A DNA stretch of 42,517 nucleotides from Sebaldella sp. Its GTDB lineage: Bacteria; Fusobacteriota; Fusobacteriia; Fusobacteriales; Leptotrichiaceae. The position numbers and the translations under genes are program-made. The notes beneath the pieces are model-generated. The model made no database searches. It was given only the letters and a program-made list of their open reading frames with translations, and was not told where the DNA came from. The stretch is taken from positions 1 to 42,517 of the forward strand of contig JAGOZX010000020.1 of the NCBI GenBank assembly GCA_018058425.1, read 5' to 3'. The stretch's first letter is position 1. Each line of letters opens with the position of its first letter. Shown in pieces: positions 13,142 to 21,540 of this stretch.

Positions 13142-15592
13142 ATGAAAGAATACAATAAAGACTTTAAAAACAGCCTTGCATATTATCTGCCATGGGATTA
13201 CTTACTGGAAGATAATATCATAATTAACAAATACGGAGGACTACAATCCACAATCAGAGTAAGAAATTATGATTTAGACTATATTGAGGAAGACGATATA
13301 ATTCCTGTTTTAACCAGACTGAATAATGGTTTCAAGAGACTGGATGACGGCTGGACTATACATTATGAAGTTCAGAGAAAGAAAGTCAATGAATACAGAG
13401 TAGGTAAGTTTGTTAATGAGACGATTCCCACCGGAATAATAGATAGTGTCAGAAAAAATATGTTCTCTAGCGGAGATCACTATATCAGTGAATTCTATAT
13501 AACATGTACATATTTATTGCCAGAAGATAATCAAAACAGGGTAAAAAATATCTTTATGCAGGAAAATATAAAAAATATAGATAAAGAAACAATAAAAAAG
13601 AGCTTTTTAAGTGAACTGAAGGAATATAAATCAAAATTAACAAGCTTTTTTGATCAGATAAAAACTTCATTACTGGAATTAGAAGTTCTAAAAAATGAAG
13701 AGCTACTGACTTACCTGTATAGCACTGTAAATACAGAAAGTCATAATATAAGAACACCACCAAAAGGTTTCTTGCTGGATAATTTAATATCAAATACTCC
13801 TGTTATTGGGGGACTGGAACCAATGTTGGGAGACTATCATTTAAGAACAATATCTATAAATATATTCCCTGATAAAGTAGTTCCCAGAATATTTAAAGAG
13901 CTTGAAAGACTGAATTTTGAATTCAGGTTTGTAACCAGATATATAATGCTGTCAAGGGAAGAAAGTAAAGGAGTACTTGAGAAATATAAGACTTTTCATT
14001 ATGGGAAAAGAAAGAATTTATTACAAAATATAATAGAAATATTTACAAAACAGGAATCAAAAAATATAGATGAATCAAGTGTAAATAAAGCTAATGAAGT
14101 AGGCTCCGCCATAACAGAATTAAAAGGCGGGAATATCGCTTATGGATACTATACATTTACATTCATCATTTTAGATAAAGATTTAGAAAGCCTTGATAAT
14201 AAGATACAACAGGTAAAGAAAATAATAACTTATCATGACTTTACATGTGAAGTAGATAAATTCAATATTCTAGAATCATGGTTAGGAAGTATTCCGGGAA
14301 ATATAACTTCAAATATAAGAAGATACCCTATAAATACTTTTCTTCTGACATATTTACTCCCTACAAGTAATATTTATACAGGTGAAGCAATGAATAAACA
14401 TTTAAATGATGTTCCGCTCCTCTATACAAAAACAGCAGGGAACTCACCTTTTAGATTTAATCTACATGTAGGAGATGTTGGTCATACTTTGATTGTGGGA
14501 CCAACCGGAGCAGGAAAATCAGTACATCTTGGAATGATAGCTTCACAGTTTATGAAATATGAAGATGCACAGGTGTTTTTCTTTGATAAGGATGCAAGCT
14601 CAAGAGTTTTAACTTATTGTCTTGGAGGAGAATTCTATGATTTAGGAGAAAAGGAACTGGCGTTTCAGCCATTATCACAGGTAGATAAACTGGAAGAGCA
14701 GGAATTTGCAAGAGACTGGCTCATAAACATACTTGAACAGGAAAATTTAATAGTAACGCCGGAAAAGAAAACAATAATATGGGAAGCTTTAACATCACTG
14801 GCTAATACACCAAAAGAACAAAGGACAATAGAAAATTTTACACACTTTGTACAGGATTTTGATATCAAAGAAGCATTGGAACTATACACTCAAAGCGGAG
14901 CTTACGGAAAATATTTTGATGCAGATAAAGACAATTTTTCAAATAACAGATGGATAGTATTTGAGATGAGTAAAATAATGAAAAATCCAAAAGTACTTGT
15001 ACCAATTTTAGACTACATTTTCCATAGAATTGAAGTGGAAAAATTAAACGGAAAACCTACAATACTCGTACTTGATGAGTGTTGGTTATTCCTTCAGGAT
15101 GAAAAAATGAGAAATAAGATAGATGAATGGTTAAGAGTTCTTAGAAAAAAGAACACCAGTGTTATTTTTGCCACTCAGGGACTAAGTGAAATAGCCAATT
15201 CTTCAATAGTAAGCTCAATAACAGATGCCTGTAAAACACAGATATTCCTGCCAAATGATAAAGCGATGTCAGCATGGCTTGAACTGTATAAGAAGTTTAA
15301 CCTTAATATAAAAGAGATTCAGACAATAAATTCAGCGACAGCAAAGAAAGATTATTACTATAAATCAATAAAGGGTTCCAGACTTTATCAGTTAAATTTA
15401 AGTCAGATAGAATTGGCATATTGTGGGGCTTCTAACTCAGAAGATCAGAATAAAATAAGGGAATTAAGAGATAAATACAAAGGAAATTTAAAAGAGCTGA
15501 ATATTGAATGGCTCAAATATAAGAAAAATGAAGTAAATGAATTTGAAAAGCCGGTTTTTGATAAGTATATAAAGGCTATTCAAGAAAAATAA
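13142..15592 (+). CDS. virB4: VirB4/TrbE-family secretion ATPase
   Basis: An 816-residue motor ATPase, the largest and most conserved component of type IV secretion systems. Walker A VGPTGAGKS lies at about residues 449-457 and Walker B TILVLDECWLFL at about 638-649, followed by LRKKNTSVIFATQGLSEIANS, a well conserved VirB4 segment. The N-terminal half contains the TrbE-like domain with RYIMLSREES. Length is as expected. ATG at 13142 follows GGAAGTGAGG. The upstream 326 bases hold the minus-strand toxin-antitoxin module, so this gene begins a second block (virB4-virB5-virB6-traF-virB1) that may need its own promoter or antitermination. No clear plus-strand promoter is visible. Confidence 0.96.
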   Translation: MKEYNKDFKNSLAYYLPWDYLLEDNIIINKYGGLQSTIRVRNYDLDYIEEDDIIPVLTRLNNGFKRLDDGWTIHYEVQRKKVNEYRVGKFVNETIPTGIIDSVRKNMFSSGDHYISEFYITCTYLLPEDNQNRVKNIFMQENIKNIDKETIKKSFLSELKEYKSKLTSFFDQIKTSLLELEVLKNEELLTYLYSTVNTESHNIRTPPKGFLLDNLISNTPVIGGLEPMLGDYHLRTISINIFPDKVVPRIFKELERLNFEFRFVTRYIMLSREESKGVLEKYKTFHYGKRKNLLQNIIEIFTKQESKNIDESSVNKANEVGSAITELKGGNIAYGYYTFTFIILDKDLESLDNKIQQVKKIITYHDFTCEVDKFNILESWLGSIPGNITSNIRRYPINTFLLTYLLPTSNIYTGEAMNKHLNDVPLLYTKTAGNSPFRFNLHVGDVGHTLIVGPTGAGKSVHLGMIASQFMKYEDAQVFFFDKDASSRVLTYCLGGEFYDLGEKELAFQPLSQVDKLEEQEFARDWLINILEQENLIVTPEKKTIIWEALTSLANTPKEQRTIENFTHFVQDFDIKEALELYTQSGAYGKYFDADKDNFSNNRWIVFEMSKIMKNPKVLVPILDYIFHRIEVEKLNGKPTILVLDECWLFLQDEKMRNKIDEWLRVLRKKNTSVIFATQGLSEIANSSIVSSITDACKTQIFLPNDKAMSAWLELYKKFNLNIKEIQTINSATAKKDYYYKSIKGSRLYQLNLSQIELAYCGASNSEDQNKIRELRDKYKGNLKELNIEWLKYKKNEVNEFEKPVFDKYIKAIQEK

Positions 15593-15612
15593 AAAATAGG
15601 AGATGATTTACA

Positions 15613-16314
15613 ATGAAAAGAATTATAAAAATATTTGTTTTAGTATTGGGATTATCAGTTCAGAGTTTTGCATTTCTAGCCGGAACTGATCCATATAGTT
15701 ATTTAAATTATCTGGAAAATCAAAAAACACAGATAAATACACTAAAACAATTAGAGCAAAAAATGAAAGAGATAGAAATGATGACACAGCAAATGAAAAG
15801 TATTCCCGGGAAATTAGCTGGGGAACAAATACAGGTATTACAGGATAATATAAAAGAAATTTCAGAGATTCAAAATAGTGCAAAGTCTGTTATGAAAGAC
15901 TATAGAGATTACCAAAACCAGTTTAATCAGGTATATAAAGATTTTAAAGATCTAAAAAATATGAAATCGGAAGATTATATCAGATATGTAGATAAAATGG
16001 CAGGAGAATTAAACAACAGTATTTATGATGCTATGAAATCACAGGGAATGTCAGCACAATTAGGTAATGACTCAGCAAATTTATCAAGATTAGCAAATCA
16101 GGTTTATTCAGCAGAAGGACAACAGCAGGTTTTACAGACAATGGCAAATATTTCAGCAGTTAACGGACAGCAATTAATCAGAATGCAGAAAATTATGGCT
16201 GATACAAATAAAGCTCAGTTACAATATTTGGAACAAAAAGTACAGGAAGAGAAACTGGCTAAAGAAAAAACAAAAAATATATATAATAAGAGTCAAAAAT
16301 GGGATAAAAATTAA
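15613..16314 (+). CDS. virB5: VirB5/TrbJ-like pilus-associated protein
   Basis: A 233-residue exported protein with a signal peptide (MKRIIKIFVLVLGLSVQSFAF, cleavage around residue 19-21). The mature part is helical and Gln/Lys-rich, with a TrbJ-like NTLKQLEQKMKEIEMMTQQMKSIPG segment (about residues 41-66) and a C-terminal heptad-rich helix. VirB5/TrbJ proteins sit at the pilus tip and can mediate contact. ATG at 15613 follows AGGAGATGATT, 20 bases after virB4. The assignment rests on helical layout, the signal peptide and its place between virB4 and virB6. Confidence 0.82.
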   Translation: MKRIIKIFVLVLGLSVQSFAFLAGTDPYSYLNYLENQKTQINTLKQLEQKMKEIEMMTQQMKSIPGKLAGEQIQVLQDNIKEISEIQNSAKSVMKDYRDYQNQFNQVYKDFKDLKNMKSEDYIRYVDKMAGELNNSIYDAMKSQGMSAQLGNDSANLSRLANQVYSAEGQQQVLQTMANISAVNGQQLIRMQKIMADTNKAQLQYLEQKVQEEKLAKEKTKNIYNKSQKWDKN

Positions 16315-16333
16315 AAAGTTGGGAGATTTCTAA

Positions 16334-17812
16334 ATGTTAAATCAAATGCTGGAGGACTTCACATCAACGATTACATCTAATTTATCTACATTTAGCATGG
16401 GTGCCATGGGGCTTGTAGGAGTTCTGGCGCTCATAGATTATGGATTGGAAGTAATGGGACATGCCGGAGAAAATCCAATGTCAATAATAAAGATGTCTGT
16501 GAGGAAACTTTTAAAATACACTTTTTATGTTTTTTTGATAAAGGAATTTCCAAATTTACTGAAAATATTAATAAATTTTTTTATCGGAATCGGAGAAGAA
16601 TTGGGTGGTTCAAGTGTCGGGAATAAACCAGATGCAATAATAGATACAGGAATTGAATTTCTTACACCAATTGCAGAAAGTATAAAAGAAATATCCAGCT
16701 TTAAGGATGTGGGTCTCATTGCTCCGAATTTACTATATATTTTCTTATGGATAATAGGATTTGTATTAGTTGCGTATATTGTAGTTCAGGTTTTTATGAC
16801 AACAGTGGAGTTTTATTTACTTGGAGGATTAAGTGTCATATTCCTGCCGTTTGGGGTGTATTCAGGAACAGAAAGTTTGGTACAGAATACTATAAAAGTA
16901 ATTACAGGTGTCGGAACAAGATTAACAGTTACCGTAACTTTAGCTTCACTGGGAATAAGTAAGATAAAGTCCACTGCTATAACAATAAATCAGACACCAG
17001 GAGAATTGATTCCTTTTGAGGATATCGGAAAATTTTTGATATTTTTAGCTATTATTGCTTATTCGATATGGAATGCACCAGTATTAATAAGCATCTTATT
17101 ACAAGGAGGCAGCGGGGCATTTAAAGCAGGAGGAATGTCAGATACAGCAAGTGGAATGGCAGGAGCTGTAGGCGGGACAATGGGAGCAATAAAAGAAACA
17201 GCAGGTGGAATATCTGACGGGATCGGAAAAATAGGAGAAACTGCTTCTAATGTAATGTCTAAATTTAGTGGTACAGAATCCAGTAGTAGTGAGATGACGG
17301 AAAGTAATACATCATATTTTACTACCAGTGGCTTAGGAGAAACAGCCGGAGGAGTTGTTGGCGGAATGGTTGGTGAAGCTTATGCGGGAGAAGAAGGAAG
17401 AATGATTGGAGAACAGGCTGGAAAAGAGATTGGAGGAAAATTGGAAAACAGCGGGTCAGAAGGTAAAAGTTCTAACTCAGAGAAATCAAACGATAATGAT
17501 AATAATTCTGAAAAAGAAGAAAGTAATTCAAATAAAGAAAATCAGGGAATTGGTTCAAGTAACATACGAAATGAAGCTGATAATTCTGACTTTTCAGGAA
17601 AACAACAAGAAAATACACAAACTAAATTTTTTGCTGATAACTCTGATTTTAGCTCAAATAATGAAAATACTAATTTGGATAATTCTAGTGGAAATACAGC
17701 GACAGAAATCAGCTCAAGTCATAATCAGGCATCACAAGAAGAGAGAAATAACAATAATTCAAATAATAAATATTTTGATACTAAATCAGGAAAAGAACCT
17801 TGGGAAGACTAA
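16334..17812 (+). CDS. virB6: VirB6/TrbL-like polytopic membrane protein with a long polar tail
   Basis: A 492-residue protein with several membrane helices in residues 15-260, as in TrbL/VirB6 inner-membrane channel proteins; IEFLTPIAESIKEISSFKDVG and GVGTRLTVTVTLASLG lie between helices. After about residue 262 the protein turns Gly/Ala-rich with GxxxG-type repeats (SGMAGAVGGTMGAIKETAGG, then VVGGMVGEAYAGEEG). The last 130 residues are an Asn/Ser/Glu-rich low-complexity tail, including two copies of a DNSDFS motif. The tail is of unknown role and probably disordered. The ATG at 16334 follows GGGAG. It is followed by a TraF-like gene with a tight junction. Confidence 0.88.
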   Translation: MLNQMLEDFTSTITSNLSTFSMGAMGLVGVLALIDYGLEVMGHAGENPMSIIKMSVRKLLKYTFYVFLIKEFPNLLKILINFFIGIGEELGGSSVGNKPDAIIDTGIEFLTPIAESIKEISSFKDVGLIAPNLLYIFLWIIGFVLVAYIVVQVFMTTVEFYLLGGLSVIFLPFGVYSGTESLVQNTIKVITGVGTRLTVTVTLASLGISKIKSTAITINQTPGELIPFEDIGKFLIFLAIIAYSIWNAPVLISILLQGGSGAFKAGGMSDTASGMAGAVGGTMGAIKETAGGISDGIGKIGETASNVMSKFSGTESSSSEMTESNTSYFTTSGLGETAGGVVGGMVGEAYAGEEGRMIGEQAGKEIGGKLENSGSEGKSSNSEKSNDNDNNSEKEESNSNKENQGIGSSNIRNEADNSDFSGKQQENTQTKFFADNSDFSSNNENTNLDNSSGNTATEISSSHNQASQEERNNNNSNNKYFDTKSGKEPWED

Positions 17813-17833
17813 AAAAGAATGGGAGTAATCAGG

Positions 17834-18355
17834 ATGAAGATAACAAAAAATACTTTGAAATTATGTAAGAAGCTACAAATAATATTATTCATAATTCAAT
17901 TCACAATAATATTTTCTTTGATATATTTTAAGTGTAATTATGTTATTAATGTTACTCCTAGTCTTCCTTTAGGAATATACAGACTGGAAAAAGTAAAAGA
18001 TTTGGAGCAGGGAGACATAATCTTATTTGATATAGATGAAGAAGCTAAGCAAATGATGTATGAGCGTGGATATATTCCAGCAAAAAATACAAAATTACTA
18101 AAAACTATAGGAGCTTTAGAGAACAATAAAATAAATGTAGTAGATAGTATTTTATATGTAGACGGAGAAAATTATGGAAGAATTTTAGAAAAAGATTTAG
18201 AGAACAGAAAACTTCCGAGTATTGAAATAAAGATGGATAAAGGAAATTTTCTAGCCTTAACAAAGAAAAAGTTATCTTATGATTCAAGGTACTTTGGACA
18301 GGTTAATCTGGATAAAATAGAGAAAAAAGCAAAGTTAGTTTATGAATTTAAATAA
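17834..18355 (+). CDS. traF: TraF-like S26-family conjugal transfer peptidase
   Basis: A 173-residue membrane-anchored serine peptidase related to signal peptidase I. One N-terminal membrane helix (about residues 14-32) is followed by TPSLPLGIYR with the predicted nucleophile Ser43 and by KLLKTIGA with the general base Lys90, the Ser/Lys dyad of the S26 family. In IncP plasmids TraF cuts and cyclises the TrbC pilin, so the VirB2-like protein at 6388 is its likely substrate. The ATG at 17834 is preferred over the one at 17819 because GGGAG lies 8 bases upstream of it. The C-terminal SYDSRYFGQVNLDKI strand is the family's usual final box. Confidence 0.88.
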   Translation: MKITKNTLKLCKKLQIILFIIQFTIIFSLIYFKCNYVINVTPSLPLGIYRLEKVKDLEQGDIILFDIDEEAKQMMYERGYIPAKNTKLLKTIGALENNKINVVDSILYVDGENYGRILEKDLENRKLPSIEIKMDKGNFLALTKKKLSYDSRYFGQVNLDKIEKKAKLVYEFK

Positions 18356-18397
18356 CAAAAGAGGAGTTGGACGACTCTTCTAATAGTGAGGTGAAAA

Positions 18398-19042
18398 ATG
18401 AAAAGAATAATACTGTATGTAGTGGTTTCAATTCAGTTGTTATCAGCACCAAGCAATATATTTAATTATATAAAGAACAGTAATCCAAAGTTGAAAGATG
18501 GAGAAATCGAATGGCTTTACAACAGGATAGATAAATATAGCAGGCAGTACAACATAGATCCGTATTTAATTGTAGCAGTAATGGAAAAGGAAAGTAGCTT
18601 TGATCATGAAACTATAAGCAGTGCGGGTGCTTTGGGGTTGATGCAGATAATGCCTTCAACTGCAAAAGAATTAGGAGTAAATCCGAAAAGAGCAGAAGAA
18701 AATATTGAAGGTGGGATAAGATACTTAAGGCAACAATTAGATAAGTATGAGGGCAGATACAAAGTTCATTATGCTTTGGCTTCATACAATGCCGGAGCAG
18801 GTGCAGTAAGAAAGTATGGAGGAATCCCGCCTTATACTGAGACACAGAATTATATCAGAAAAATTGTAGAGAAATATAATAAACTAAAACAAAGTGAAAA
18901 TAGAGAAGTTATAGGCATTTCAGGAAATGAAAAGTCTAAATTACCTATAGCAGAAGCAGGAAATATAAAAGAGAGAAAGACTATAATTTTTAATCGGATA
19001 ATTCCGTTAGATAAAAAGATATCTTTTTATAAGTGCGAATAA
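18398..19042 (+). CDS. virB1: VirB1-like lytic transglycosylase (SLT domain)
   Basis: A 214-residue exported enzyme that cleaves peptidoglycan to let the secretion machine through. A signal peptide covers about residues 1-17. The SLT fold follows with VMEKESSF (catalytic Glu65), GALGLMQIMPSTA (about 77-89), EENIEGGIRYL, and ALASYNAGAGAV (about 122-133), the standard four motifs. The C-terminal 55 residues are polar and not part of the domain. An AAGAG/CTCTT inverted repeat with no T tract lies between traF and this gene, so read-through is expected. The ATG at 18398 follows GTGAGGTG. Confidence 0.95.
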   Translation: MKRIILYVVVSIQLLSAPSNIFNYIKNSNPKLKDGEIEWLYNRIDKYSRQYNIDPYLIVAVMEKESSFDHETISSAGALGLMQIMPSTAKELGVNPKRAEENIEGGIRYLRQQLDKYEGRYKVHYALASYNAGAGAVRKYGGIPPYTETQNYIRKIVEKYNKLKQSENREVIGISGNEKSKLPIAEAGNIKERKTIIFNRIIPLDKKISFYKCE

Positions 19043-19072
19043 AAATGTCAAAGAGATAAACAAGGAGGAACT

Positions 19073-19216
19073 ATGAATATGGCAAAAGAAATAATAGATA
19101 AATACGGAGCTGTAAGTGAGGAAGATAATTTAACTGAAGAAGAGAAGAAAGAAATAGAGAAAAATGCTGAAGTTATTTCATTTCTTCCGATTTTTACAAC
19201 ATTAACTGTAAAGTAG
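19073..19216 (+). CDS. Small acidic protein, 47 residues
   Basis: ATG at 19073 follows an excellent AAGGAGG and encodes a 47-residue protein (MNMAKEIIDKYGAVSEEDNL..., ending IFTTLTVK). The middle is acidic and helical, and the last third is hydrophobic (VISFLPIFTTL). It stops nine bases before the antirestriction gene start. No family is recognised. Position and coupling suggest an accessory of the antirestriction protein or of conjugation. Confidence 0.7.
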   Translation: MNMAKEIIDKYGAVSEEDNLTEEEKKEIEKNAEVISFLPIFTTLTVK

Positions 19217-19225
19217 GTGATAAAT

Positions 19226-20275
19226 ATGGGAGCAAGAGATATAGTTTTTGATCAGAGAAAAGAAATTGTAGATAAAGTAATAGAAGATCTTAAGAATGGA
19301 GAAAAACCATTTTGGCAAAAAGGATGGAATTCTTCAAAACCTGTAAATCCAACAACTGGTAATGGATATAAAGGTGTTAATTTAGCAATTTTATATATCA
19401 GGACAGAGGAAAAGAAATATCTGGATAACAGGTGGGTCACTTTTAAACAGGCAGAAAGCAATGGCTGGAAAGTAAAAAAAGGAGAGAAGGCTGTCAGACT
19501 GGAATACTGGAAATGGGAAAAGACAGTAAAAGAGAAGAATGCTAAAGGTGAAGAAATAGAAAGAAAGGAAGCATTAGATTCTCCAATGGTTTCATATTTT
19601 GGAGTTTTTAACGGAGAGCAGCTTGAGAATATCCCTAAAAATGAACTTATAAATGAAAATTTCAAGAACAATAATAAGATAGAGAGTATTGTAAAGAATT
19701 CAGAAGCACCTATTACATTTGGTTTGTCGGAAGAAGCTCTTTATTCCCCGAGAGAAGACAAAATTTATCTACCAAAAAAAGAATATTTTGAGAATGAAGA
19801 GAAATTTTATGCTGTAGCTTTACATGAGATGGCTCATAGTACAGGACATGAAAGCAGGCTCGGAAGATTTGAAACAGGAATAGTTCCAACAAAAGAAAAT
19901 TATGCTAGGGAAGAATTAGTAGCTGAGTTTTCATCTATGTTTTTACAACAGGAGCTGGGAATAAAAGTGATTGATAATGAAAAACACTATGATAATCATA
20001 AAGCTTATTTACAGCATTATATAGAAATTCTGGAGAAAGATCCAAATGAATTGTTTAGAGCTATTAAACAGGCAGATTTAGCTACTGAACGAGTTATTAA
20101 AATGGGAAGGGAAAAAGAAATTAACAGAGAAAAGCAATCAGTAATTGACCCAAAAGAGTATTTGGAATTTTTAGAAAAAGATAATATGCATAAAATTAGT
20201 AAGGTATCGAAAGAAGAGCCGGCTAATAGTTTTAAAAACTGGAAGAAAAATAAAGACAGGGATTTGGAATGGTAG
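19226..20275 (+). CDS. ardC: ArdC-like antirestriction protein with metalloprotease motif
   Basis: A 349-residue protein of the ArdC/DUF1738 type. The N-terminal domain (about residues 10-130), with GEKPFWQKGW and GNGYKGVNLAIL, is the ssDNA-binding ArdC part. The C-terminal zincin-like domain has HEMAHSTGHESRLGR (His200, Glu201, His204), a classical HExxH zinc site, and AREELVAEFSSMF with the expected third ligand region. ArdC proteins enter the recipient with transferred ssDNA and shield the element from restriction. The ATG at 19226 is preferred over a GTG at 19217 because AGGTGAT precedes it. It is the accessory end of the conjugation operon. The symbol is used by family similarity. Confidence 0.9.
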   Translation: MGARDIVFDQRKEIVDKVIEDLKNGEKPFWQKGWNSSKPVNPTTGNGYKGVNLAILYIRTEEKKYLDNRWVTFKQAESNGWKVKKGEKAVRLEYWKWEKTVKEKNAKGEEIERKEALDSPMVSYFGVFNGEQLENIPKNELINENFKNNNKIESIVKNSEAPITFGLSEEALYSPREDKIYLPKKEYFENEEKFYAVALHEMAHSTGHESRLGRFETGIVPTKENYAREELVAEFSSMFLQQELGIKVIDNEKHYDNHKAYLQHYIEILEKDPNELFRAIKQADLATERVIKMGREKEINREKQSVIDPKEYLEFLEKDNMHKISKVSKEEPANSFKNWKKNKDRDLEW

Positions 20276-20496
20276 TGGTAGAAATGTATAAGACTAAAGA
20301 TGCTTTATTTTCTATATTTATTATTCTGTTTCTTTGTTTAATAGCGATATATGTGGATAAATATACAGTAGCAGGAAATCCGATGAATGTGGCAAAATGC
20401 CTAGAGTTAGATTTGAAAATAAGAGAGGAAGATTTTTTACATTTAAGGAAGAAAGAAGATTTAAATAATAAGGAGAATTGCTTTAGAGAGAAATAA
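20269..20496 (+). CDS. Small single-pass membrane protein, 75 residues
   Basis: A 75-residue protein starting inside the end of the ardC-like gene (7-base overlap), so translation is probably coupled. It has one membrane helix (about residues 11-29, DALFSIFIILFLCLIAIYV) and a charged C-terminal half. An alternative ATG at 20284 would remove five residues. No known family. It is the last plus-strand gene of the conjugation operon before the region of minus-strand small RNAs. Confidence 0.65.
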   Translation: MVVVEMYKTKDALFSIFIILFLCLIAIYVDKYTVAGNPMNVAKCLELDLKIREEDFLHLRKKEDLNNKENCFREK

Positions 20497-20497
20497 C

Positions 20498-20559
20498 AAA
20501 AAAGCCGGAGATAAGTCCAGCTGATTCGTCACAAAATTTAAAACACACGATTGTTTTCT
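20498..20559 (-). ncRNA. Orphan antitoxin-like small RNA gene
   Basis: This minus-strand unit aligns end to end with the small RNA part of module 2. It has a promoter (TTGCAT at 20593-20588, 16-base spacer, TATAGT at 20571-20566), start at about 20559, and a terminator hairpin (AGCTGGA with TCCGGCT) followed by T6. Downstream, where a toxin promoter would be expected, the sequence instead runs into the end of the 75-residue ORF. Its antisense region (CAATCGTGTG) differs from those of both complete modules, so its target, if any, is not in this window. Confidence 0.55.
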
Positions 20560-20632
20560 AAAAATACTATAGCATATTTATGGGAAAATGCAATGGCAAA
20601 ATAAAACTTAATAAACTTAATGGATAGGAAAT

Positions 20633-20653
20633 AAAAAATGCCCCAACCGGGGC
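20633..20653 (-). terminator. Terminator of toxin mRNA 2
   Basis: On the minus strand GCCCC, loop GGTT, GGGGC, then A and T6, just after the toxin stop codon. Confidence 0.85.
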
Positions 20654-20665
20654 GAGGAATACTAG

Positions 20666-20725
20666 CTAGTATGTGACTCTAGTGATAGCTACTACAAGAA
20701 TAGTTATCACAATTAGTTTCATCAT
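20666..20725 (-). CDS. Ibs-like type I toxin peptide, module 2 (19 residues)
   Basis: The ATG at 20725 (minus strand) opens MMKLIVITILVVAITRVTY with TAG at 20668-20666. The MMKL start, hydrophobic core and terminal Thr-Tyr resemble Ibs toxins closely in length and pattern. The ribosome-binding site is weaker (GAAG) than in module 1. The toxin mRNA has a TATAAT at 20781-20776, a leader hairpin (TATGGTTT with AAGCCATA around CGCAA), and a terminator. The surrounding layout is the same as module 1, while the peptide differs at most positions, which argues that the reading frame is under selection. Confidence 0.72.
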   Translation of the reverse strand: MMKLIVITILVVAITRVTY

Positions 20726-20775
20726 GATGTATTCTTCGAAACTAAAGTATTATGGCTTTTGCGAAACCATAAATT

Positions 20776-20806
20776 ATTATAACAAAAAAGCCAGACCTAA
20801 GTCTAG
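20776..20806 (-). promoter_or_regulatory. Promoter of toxin mRNA 2
   Basis: TATAAT at 20781-20776 with TAGACT about 18 bases upstream, overlapping the small RNA terminator hairpin exactly as in module 1. Predicted transcript start is about 20769. Confidence 0.6.
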
Positions 20807-20845
20807 CCAGTTTGTCGCAAAATTTTAATCCTTTAATTTGTTTTC
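20784..20845 (-). ncRNA. Antitoxin small RNA of module 2 (~62 nt)
   Basis: Promoter TTGTAT (20879-20874), 16-base spacer, TATAAT (20857-20852); start at about 20845; terminator GCTAGAC-TTAG-GTCTGGC plus T6 on the minus strand. The RNA segment CAAATTAAAGGATTA pairs with TAATACTTTAGTTT of the toxin leader over 14 positions with one mismatch and one G-U. TTTTGCGA pairs with TCGCAAAA of the leader hairpin. The sequence differs from module 1 but pairing is kept. Confidence 0.68.
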
Positions 20846-20910
20846 ATAATTATTATACCATATTTATGGAAAAATACAACTAAGAAAGTAAAAGCAGGTG
20901 AATTAAGAAA

Positions 20911-21123
20911 ATGAAACTAATAATAGAAGAAAAACAAGAATTGGTTAGAACAAATATAGGAATAGAAAAATATGAAATAACAGATTATAAATGTGAATGT
21001 GGAGCTTGTTTAGTGAAGAGAGAAGTTTTTAAAAAACCTGGAAAATATTGGTATGGGTGCTTAAAATATCCTGAATGTACAAACAGATATTTTTTAGAAA
21101 AGAATGGATTGAAAAAGTTTTAG
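20911..21123 (+). CDS. Small zinc-ribbon protein resembling a topoisomerase C-terminal finger
   Basis: A 70-residue protein with CECGACLVKREVFKKPGKYW followed by GCLKYPEC (about residues 29-57). The spacing and the GxxxGCxxYPxC-like second half match the C4 zinc ribbons repeated at the C-termini of type IA topoisomerases. A free-standing ribbon may bind single-stranded DNA. The first cysteine pair is CxCxxC rather than the usual CPxC, so metal binding may differ. ATG at 20911 is preceded by AGGTGA at a slightly long distance. It lies 9 bases ahead of the NlpC/P60 gene and is probably cotranscribed with it. Confidence 0.7.
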   Translation: MKLIIEEKQELVRTNIGIEKYEITDYKCECGACLVKREVFKKPGKYWYGCLKYPECTNRYFLEKNGLKKF

Positions 21124-21132
21124 GAGGTAGAA

Positions 21133-21540
21133 GTGAAAAAACTGATATTAATATTTATTCTTTGTTCTTCAATATATGGTAATAAGAGTGGAATAGGGTT
21201 TTATAAGAACGGGAAGATGATAGTAAAACCAGTAATTGAAAAAGAAGAAAATCAGGATAAAAAAATTATGAATACTAAAAACAGTGTAAGAGATAAAATA
21301 ATAGATTATGCCGAAAGTAAATTAGGAGCTAAATATGTATGGGGAGCTACAGGACCAAATACATTTGATTGTTCAGGATTTGTACAGTATGTTTACAAGA
21401 AGTCAGTTAATGTAAATTTACCAAGAGTTTCGACAGATCAGGCGAGTTATAAGCCGAAAGTATCATTGATGAATATGAGAAAGGGAGATTTAGTGTTTTT
21501 TGAAACAACAGGACAGGGGAGAATTTCTCATGTGGGAATT
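21133..21540 (+). CDS. NlpC/P60 peptidoglycan hydrolase, 5' exon (gene split by a group II intron)
   Basis: GTG at 21133 follows AGGAGGT. The exon encodes 136 residues: a signal peptide (about residues 1-16), a short linker, and the start of an NlpC/P60 domain, which cuts peptide cross-links in cell wall. DCSGF carries the catalytic Cys80, and ISHVGI, at the very end of the exon, carries the catalytic His133. Reading continues into the intron for 19 meaningless codons before a stop at 21597, so unspliced mRNA would give a truncated protein without the third polar residue. With exon 2 (24122-24238) the product would be 174 residues. In a conjugation setting it likely helps the transfer apparatus through the wall. 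Confidence 0.92.

Noticed and set aside
17406..17828. 140-residue ORF overlapping the end of virB6
   Set aside because: It is the shifted frame of the low-complexity VirB6 tail; the traF ribosome-binding site and start are independent of it.
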